A model generated the notes under the pieces. The model was not told where the DNA came from, did not search any database, and saw only the letters and a list, made by a program, of their open reading frames with translations. From positions 1 through 25,134 of the forward strand of contig JAEWGR010000029.1 of NCBI GenBank assembly GCA_023388195.1: a stretch of 25,134 nucleotides of DNA, written 5' to 3'. This document shows positions 22,326 to 25,134 of the stretch, in pieces. Each line of letters begins with the position of its first letter. The stretch's first letter is position 1. The position numbers and the translations under genes are program-made. Source of the DNA: Bacillota bacterium (GTDB lineage Bacteria; Bacillota; Negativicutes; Sporomusales; Sporomusaceae).

Positions 22326-22963
22326 TGTTCCTTTAACCTCCCTATGACAGTAATTCCGCCTTTAACTCTGTCCCCCTTTTTTACAAGTATATCAACTGTG
22401 GTCGGTACAATAAGCTCGGTACACGACCCGAATTTAATCAGTCCGTAACGTTCACCCTGCTGCAGGACACTGCCCAGAGTGACCCAGGATACAATGCGCC
22501 GGGCAAGGATACCGGCGATTTGCGTAACTAAAACACGCATCTGGCTGTTTTCTAAACCAATCGCGTGGCGTTCATTTTCACAGGCGGCAGCCTCTTTGTA
22601 TGCAGGCTTAAATCTACCGCAAGTATATTGCTGGAATTTAATCTCACCATTAATCGGGCTGCGATTGACATGCACATCAAATACAGATAAAAAGATTGTC
22701 ACCTTAATACTTTTTTCATTAAGAAACAGATCGTCGTACACTTCGCAGACGCTCATTACTTTGCCATCTGCTGGCGATACGATCAAATTGTTGTCTAGTG
22801 GAACATTACGTTTGGGATTGCGGAAAAAGAAGGTAACAAAGGCCGTCAATATTCCCGGAATAATTGCCCAATAATAGCCAAGGGACAAGGCAGCAATAAT
22901 AGTGATTAGGCCGAGTAATGCAATGTAAATATACCCTTCTTTAACAACAGGAGTTTTTACCAT
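22322..22963 (-). CDS. psd: Phosphatidylserine decarboxylase, short (archaeal-type) proenzyme
   Basis: The protein has 213 residues, the short form of Psd. Two membrane segments lie at about 11-45, then VSPADGKVM (Asp66) and FDVHVNRSPINGEI (His98), the residues needed for self-cleavage. The self-cleavage Gly-Ser pair is Gly179-Ser180 in YGLIKFGSCTE; Ser180 becomes the pyruvoyl group. The canonical motif ends in LGST/GSR, here GSC, within the normal variation of the short type as far as I can judge. It turns phosphatidylserine into phosphatidylethanolamine. AGGGAGG lies about 8 bases before the ATG. It is the first gene after a clear promoter and is translationally coupled to pssA. Confidence 0.92.
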   Translation of the reverse strand: MVKTPVVKEGYIYIALLGLITIIAALSLGYYWAIIPGILTAFVTFFFRNPKRNVPLDNNLIVSPADGKVMSVCEVYDDLFLNEKSIKVTIFLSVFDVHVNRSPINGEIKFQQYTCGRFKPAYKEAAACENERHAIGLENSQMRVLVTQIAGILARRIVSWVTLGSVLQQGERYGLIKFGSCTELIVPTTVDILVKKGDRVKGGITVIGRLKEQ

Positions 22964-22997
22964 CTATCCACCTCCCTGAGAAAACCTCCTATTAAGT

Positions 22998-23055
22998 AGT
23001 AAACCAAAAAGCAAGCTCAGTATATCAGTATAATATACTTGGTTTACTTTGTCTA
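22998..23055 (-). promoter_or_regulatory. Promoter of psd-pssA with nested palindromes
   Basis: On the minus strand TAGACA (23055-23050) and TATACT (23032-23027) are separated by 17 bases, a good sigma-A match. The -35 overlaps the wecG stop codon. Two inverted repeats surround the -10: agtaaaccaa/ttggtttact (22998-23007 and 23039-23048) and, inside, agtata/tatact (23019-23024 and 23034-23039). This looks like an operator over the promoter. Confidence 0.6.
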
Positions 23056-23781
23056 ACATTTTTTGTCGAATATAACTCTAAAAGCAAAGCGGGGTAAAGC
23101 TGCCATTCTGACGATACGCTGTGGCTGCTGGAGTAAGCGGAACAACCATTCCAGGCCGGTACGTTGCATCCAGGCCGGGGCGCGTTTAACAGTACCGGCC
23201 ATTACATCAAAAGTTCCCCCTACTCCCATACACACAGGGACATTCAGGCTGGATAAGTTTTTTGCCAGCCATTTTTCCTGTTTGGGAACCCCTAAAGCCG
23301 CCAATAAAATATCAGGTTTCGCCATTTTTATGGCTTCAATAATTTCTGGTTCATCCTGGGGTGTAAAAAAGCCATCTCTGGTACCGGCGATACACAGGCC
23401 GGGATAACGTTCGGCAGCTACCTTTTTAGCTTTTTCAATAATTTCCGGACGACTGCCAAACATAAAGATCCGGTACCCTTGCCTGGCCGCCTGGGCCAGC
23501 AGGTTTTGTGAGAGGTCATAACCTGCCACTCGTTCTGGCATAGTATATCCTTGATGCCGTGCTGCCCATACAACACCGGCACCGTCCGGTACTACCAAAT
23601 CACATTGATTGAGAATTGACGCTAATTCCTGGTCTTCTTGCGCTAATATAACCATTTCCGCATTAGCGGTGGCGATCAAATGGGGTTTTTCGCCGGCAAT
23701 GAACTGTTCAAGCCTGGCTACCGCCTCCGGCATGGTTACAATATCAATCGCAATGTTTAAGACAGTTGCTTTAGTACTCAC
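23053..23781 (-). CDS. WecG/TagA/CpsF family glycosyltransferase
   Basis: The protein has 242 residues of the GT26 fold. Signatures are TANAEM (38-43), LVVPDGAGVVWAAR (62-75) with the Asp used as catalytic base, RVAGYD, a Rossmann stretch FMFGS, and DILLAALGVPKQEKW. WecG and TagA transfer N-acetylmannosamine(-uronic acid) onto lipid-linked GlcNAc during wall teichoic acid or enterobacterial common antigen synthesis. In a diderm Firmicute the polymer it starts is unknown. The start is a GTG at 23781 with aaggag about 13 bases upstream, a long spacing, so the true start may differ. It follows the penicillin-binding protein gene by 58 bases on the same strand, and the psd promoter overlaps its 3' end. 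Confidence 0.88.
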   Translation of the reverse strand: MSTKATVLNIAIDIVTMPEAVARLEQFIAGEKPHLIATANAEMVILAQEDQELASILNQCDLVVPDGAGVVWAARHQGYTMPERVAGYDLSQNLLAQAARQGYRIFMFGSRPEIIEKAKKVAAERYPGLCIAGTRDGFFTPQDEPEIIEAIKMAKPDILLAALGVPKQEKWLAKNLSSLNVPVCMGVGGTFDVMAGTVKRAPAWMQRTGLEWLFRLLQQPQRIVRMAALPRFAFRVIFDKKC

Positions 23782-23839
23782 TGAGAAATATTAACTCCTT
23801 AAACTTTGTTTTACTATCCTAGCACATTGTACCACAACT

Positions 23840-25134
23840 TTAAAATGACGGCAATCGCGACCATGGCCATTTCCAAAATGGCTGCTTGCGTTCCTGTTGA
23901 TTAGGTTGCTGGTCCTGCGTCCCCGGTGCCTGCCAGGATTTAGAACGGGCCTCAGGCAATGGCTGGGTTCCCTGAATAAAAGCACTGTATTCGATTTCCT
24001 TGCAGCCTTTTTCTGCCAGCTTGCCTGTATTGGCACAAATCGGAATACCGGCAATAACATTGGCGGGAATGGGAAAATCAGTAGGTGGTGTATTGGCTAC
24101 GATTTTGGCAACCATCTGGCCCCATAAAGCCGAAACCTCTGTACCGGAAATGCCTACAGGCTTACGGTTATCATTACCTACATAAATGCCCACTAATATA
24201 TCTGGTGTATAGCCGACAAACCAGGCTGTTTCGTAATTGTCGGTAGTGCCTGTTTTGCCGGCGGCAGGGCGTCCAAGATTAGCCGGGGTTGCTGTGCCGT
24301 CCTGGAGTACGCCCTGCAGCATATCTGTTAAAATATAGGCTGTTTCCGGCGTAAGCACTGATTGCTGAATGATCCTGCCTTCTTCCAGCACCTGGTTATT
24401 TTCATCAAGCACTTTGAGGATCGCCACCGGTCTTGATAATACGCCACCATTGGCAAAAGCACTATAGGCTGTCGTCAATTCCCACAAATTAATGCCCTGG
24501 GTCAAGCCGCCCAAGGCGGAAGCCAGATTGTTATCTTCCTCTGTCAATGTCGTTATTCCCAGAGATTTGGCAAGCGTTAAGACCTGATCGATTCCCACTT
24601 GTTGGCCAAGTTTAACTGCAGCCACGTTGACTGACCAGCGTAGCGCTTTTTTCATAGTAACAGGCCCGCGATTTTTTTTATCATAGTTAACCGGTGAATA
24701 GCCGTTAATGTTTATGGGTTCATCGACAATAATGGCATTAGCGGCAAGACCCTGATTAAGGGCGGTTGCATATAGAAAAGGCTTAAAGGCCGATCCGGGT
24801 TGGCGAACCTCGACAAATACGCGGTTAATCTGGCTTTCTTCATAGTTGCGCCCCCCTACCATTGCTTTGACATAACCGGTTCTGGGATCAAGGGCAAGTA
24901 CAGCTCCCTGGAGTTCGCCCAAGGCTGCTTCGGCCGCCTGCTGTTGTTTGATGTCTAACGTGGTGTATACTTTAAGGCCGCCTTTATATACTCGATTGGC
25001 GCCATAGCGGCCAACCAGTTCATTCGCTATGTAGTCAAGAAAATAGGAGGCTTGTACGACCCGCTTTTTTTTGCCGGCCAGGGTAATTGGCTCAGTTTTA
25101 GCCTGTTCGGCTTCCCGGGCAGTTATATAGCCTT
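23840..25134 (-). CDS. Class A penicillin-binding protein (PBP1A type), 5' part outside window
   Basis: About 430 C-terminal residues are visible; the N-terminal membrane anchor and glycosyltransferase domain lie past the right edge. The frame is open from the edge (GYITAREAEQAKTEPITL) through the linker GGLKVYTTLDIKQQQAAE to the transpeptidase domain. Its active site is complete: SxxK in GSAFKPF (near 24793), SxN in RWSVNVA (near 24630) and KTGT in GKTGTTDNYETAWF (near 24250). It cross-links peptidoglycan at the outer face of the cytoplasmic membrane. There is no start codon to choose: TTG at 24922 is an internal codon. The C-terminus ends in a Q-, W- and P-rich tail (QQPNQQERKQPFWKWPWSR), as in many Firmicute PBP1A proteins. 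Confidence 0.9.
   Translation of the reverse strand, partial: GYITAREAEQAKTEPITLAGKKKRVVQASYFLDYIANELVGRYGANRVYKGGLKVYTTLDIKQQQAAEAALGELQGAVLALDPRTGYVKAMVGGRNYEESQINRVFVEVRQPGSAFKPFLYATALNQGLAANAIIVDEPININGYSPVNYDKKNRGPVTMKKALRWSVNVAAVKLGQQVGIDQVLTLAKSLGITTLTEEDNNLASALGGLTQGINLWELTTAYSAFANGGVLSRPVAILKVLDENNQVLEEGRIIQQSVLTPETAYILTDMLQGVLQDGTATPANLGRPAAGKTGTTDNYETAWFVGYTPDILVGIYVGNDNRKPVGISGTEVSALWGQMVAKIVANTPPTDFPIPANVIAGIPICANTGKLAEKGCKEIEYSAFIQGTQPLPEARSKSWQAPGTQDQQPNQQERKQPFWKWPWSRLPSF

Noticed and set aside
1..25134. tRNA, rRNA, transposase, integrase or prophage genes
   Set aside because: None was seen on either strand; apart from the small palindromic repeats the window looks like ordinary chromosome.

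Overview
The window is about 25 kb of a spore-forming, diderm-type Firmicute, most likely a Negativicute of the Sporomusaceae (Sporomusa/Pelosinus relatives). This is inferred from gene content, not from a database search. The clues are an exosporium-type collagen-like protein with a BclA-like C-terminal domain, two CotF/ferritin-like coat genes, ferredoxin-dependent 2-oxoacid metabolism, a phosphatidylserine synthase/decarboxylase pair, and moderate G+C with AGGAGG-type ribosome binding sites. Almost everything from 3.77 kb rightward is on the minus strand. Only the left end carries plus-strand genes.

Layout, left to right. 1-719: 3' end of a collagen-like exosporium protein built on 108-bp repeats. 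720-1219: no gene, but two strong hairpins. 1220-2568 (minus): SdpI-like membrane protein, then an APH-fold phosphotransferase, behind a recognisable promoter. 2878-3710 (plus): a small unknown protein and two spore-coat-type genes ending in a terminator. 3773-6796 (minus): trypsin-fold protease, patatin-like lipase and SAM methyltransferase as separate units. 6797-7361: gene-free, with repeats and terminators. 7362-9932 (minus): a four-subunit 2-oxoacid:ferredoxin oxidoreductase operon (D-A-B-C). 10033-12178 (minus): PduL phosphotransacylase, ASCH-domain protein and a class I aminotransferase. 12275-17361 (minus): a tight salvage operon, transcribed HAD phosphatase, mtnP, mtnA, ahcY-like, mtaD. 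17631-20008 (minus): queD, queE, surE and a TIGR04086-type membrane protein. 20123-21406: a membrane GT2 glycosyltransferase. 21654-25134: a penicillin-binding protein (cut by the window end), wecG/tagA, psd and pssA.

The most interesting part is the salvage operon. MtaD can deaminate both S-adenosylhomocysteine (SAH) and methylthioadenosine (MTA). The neighbouring AhcY-like protein has Lys in place of the Glu that contacts the adenine amino group in human AHCY, and lacks the usual C-terminal Lys/Tyr tail. The neighbouring MtnP has Asn where adenine-specific MTA phosphorylases have Asp. Together these suggest deamination first: SAH to S-inosylhomocysteine to inosine plus homocysteine, and MTA to methylthioinosine to hypoxanthine plus methylthioribose-1-phosphate, which MtnA then isomerises. 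None of the usual enzymes after MtnA is present here. This is an inference from motifs and gene order.

A second possible functional link runs aminotransferase, 2-oxoacid:ferredoxin oxidoreductase, then PduL. It would turn an amino acid into an acyl phosphate, saving ATP and reduced ferredoxin. A family of palindromic dispersed repeats (two clear copies and one degraded copy) sits in gene-free gaps.
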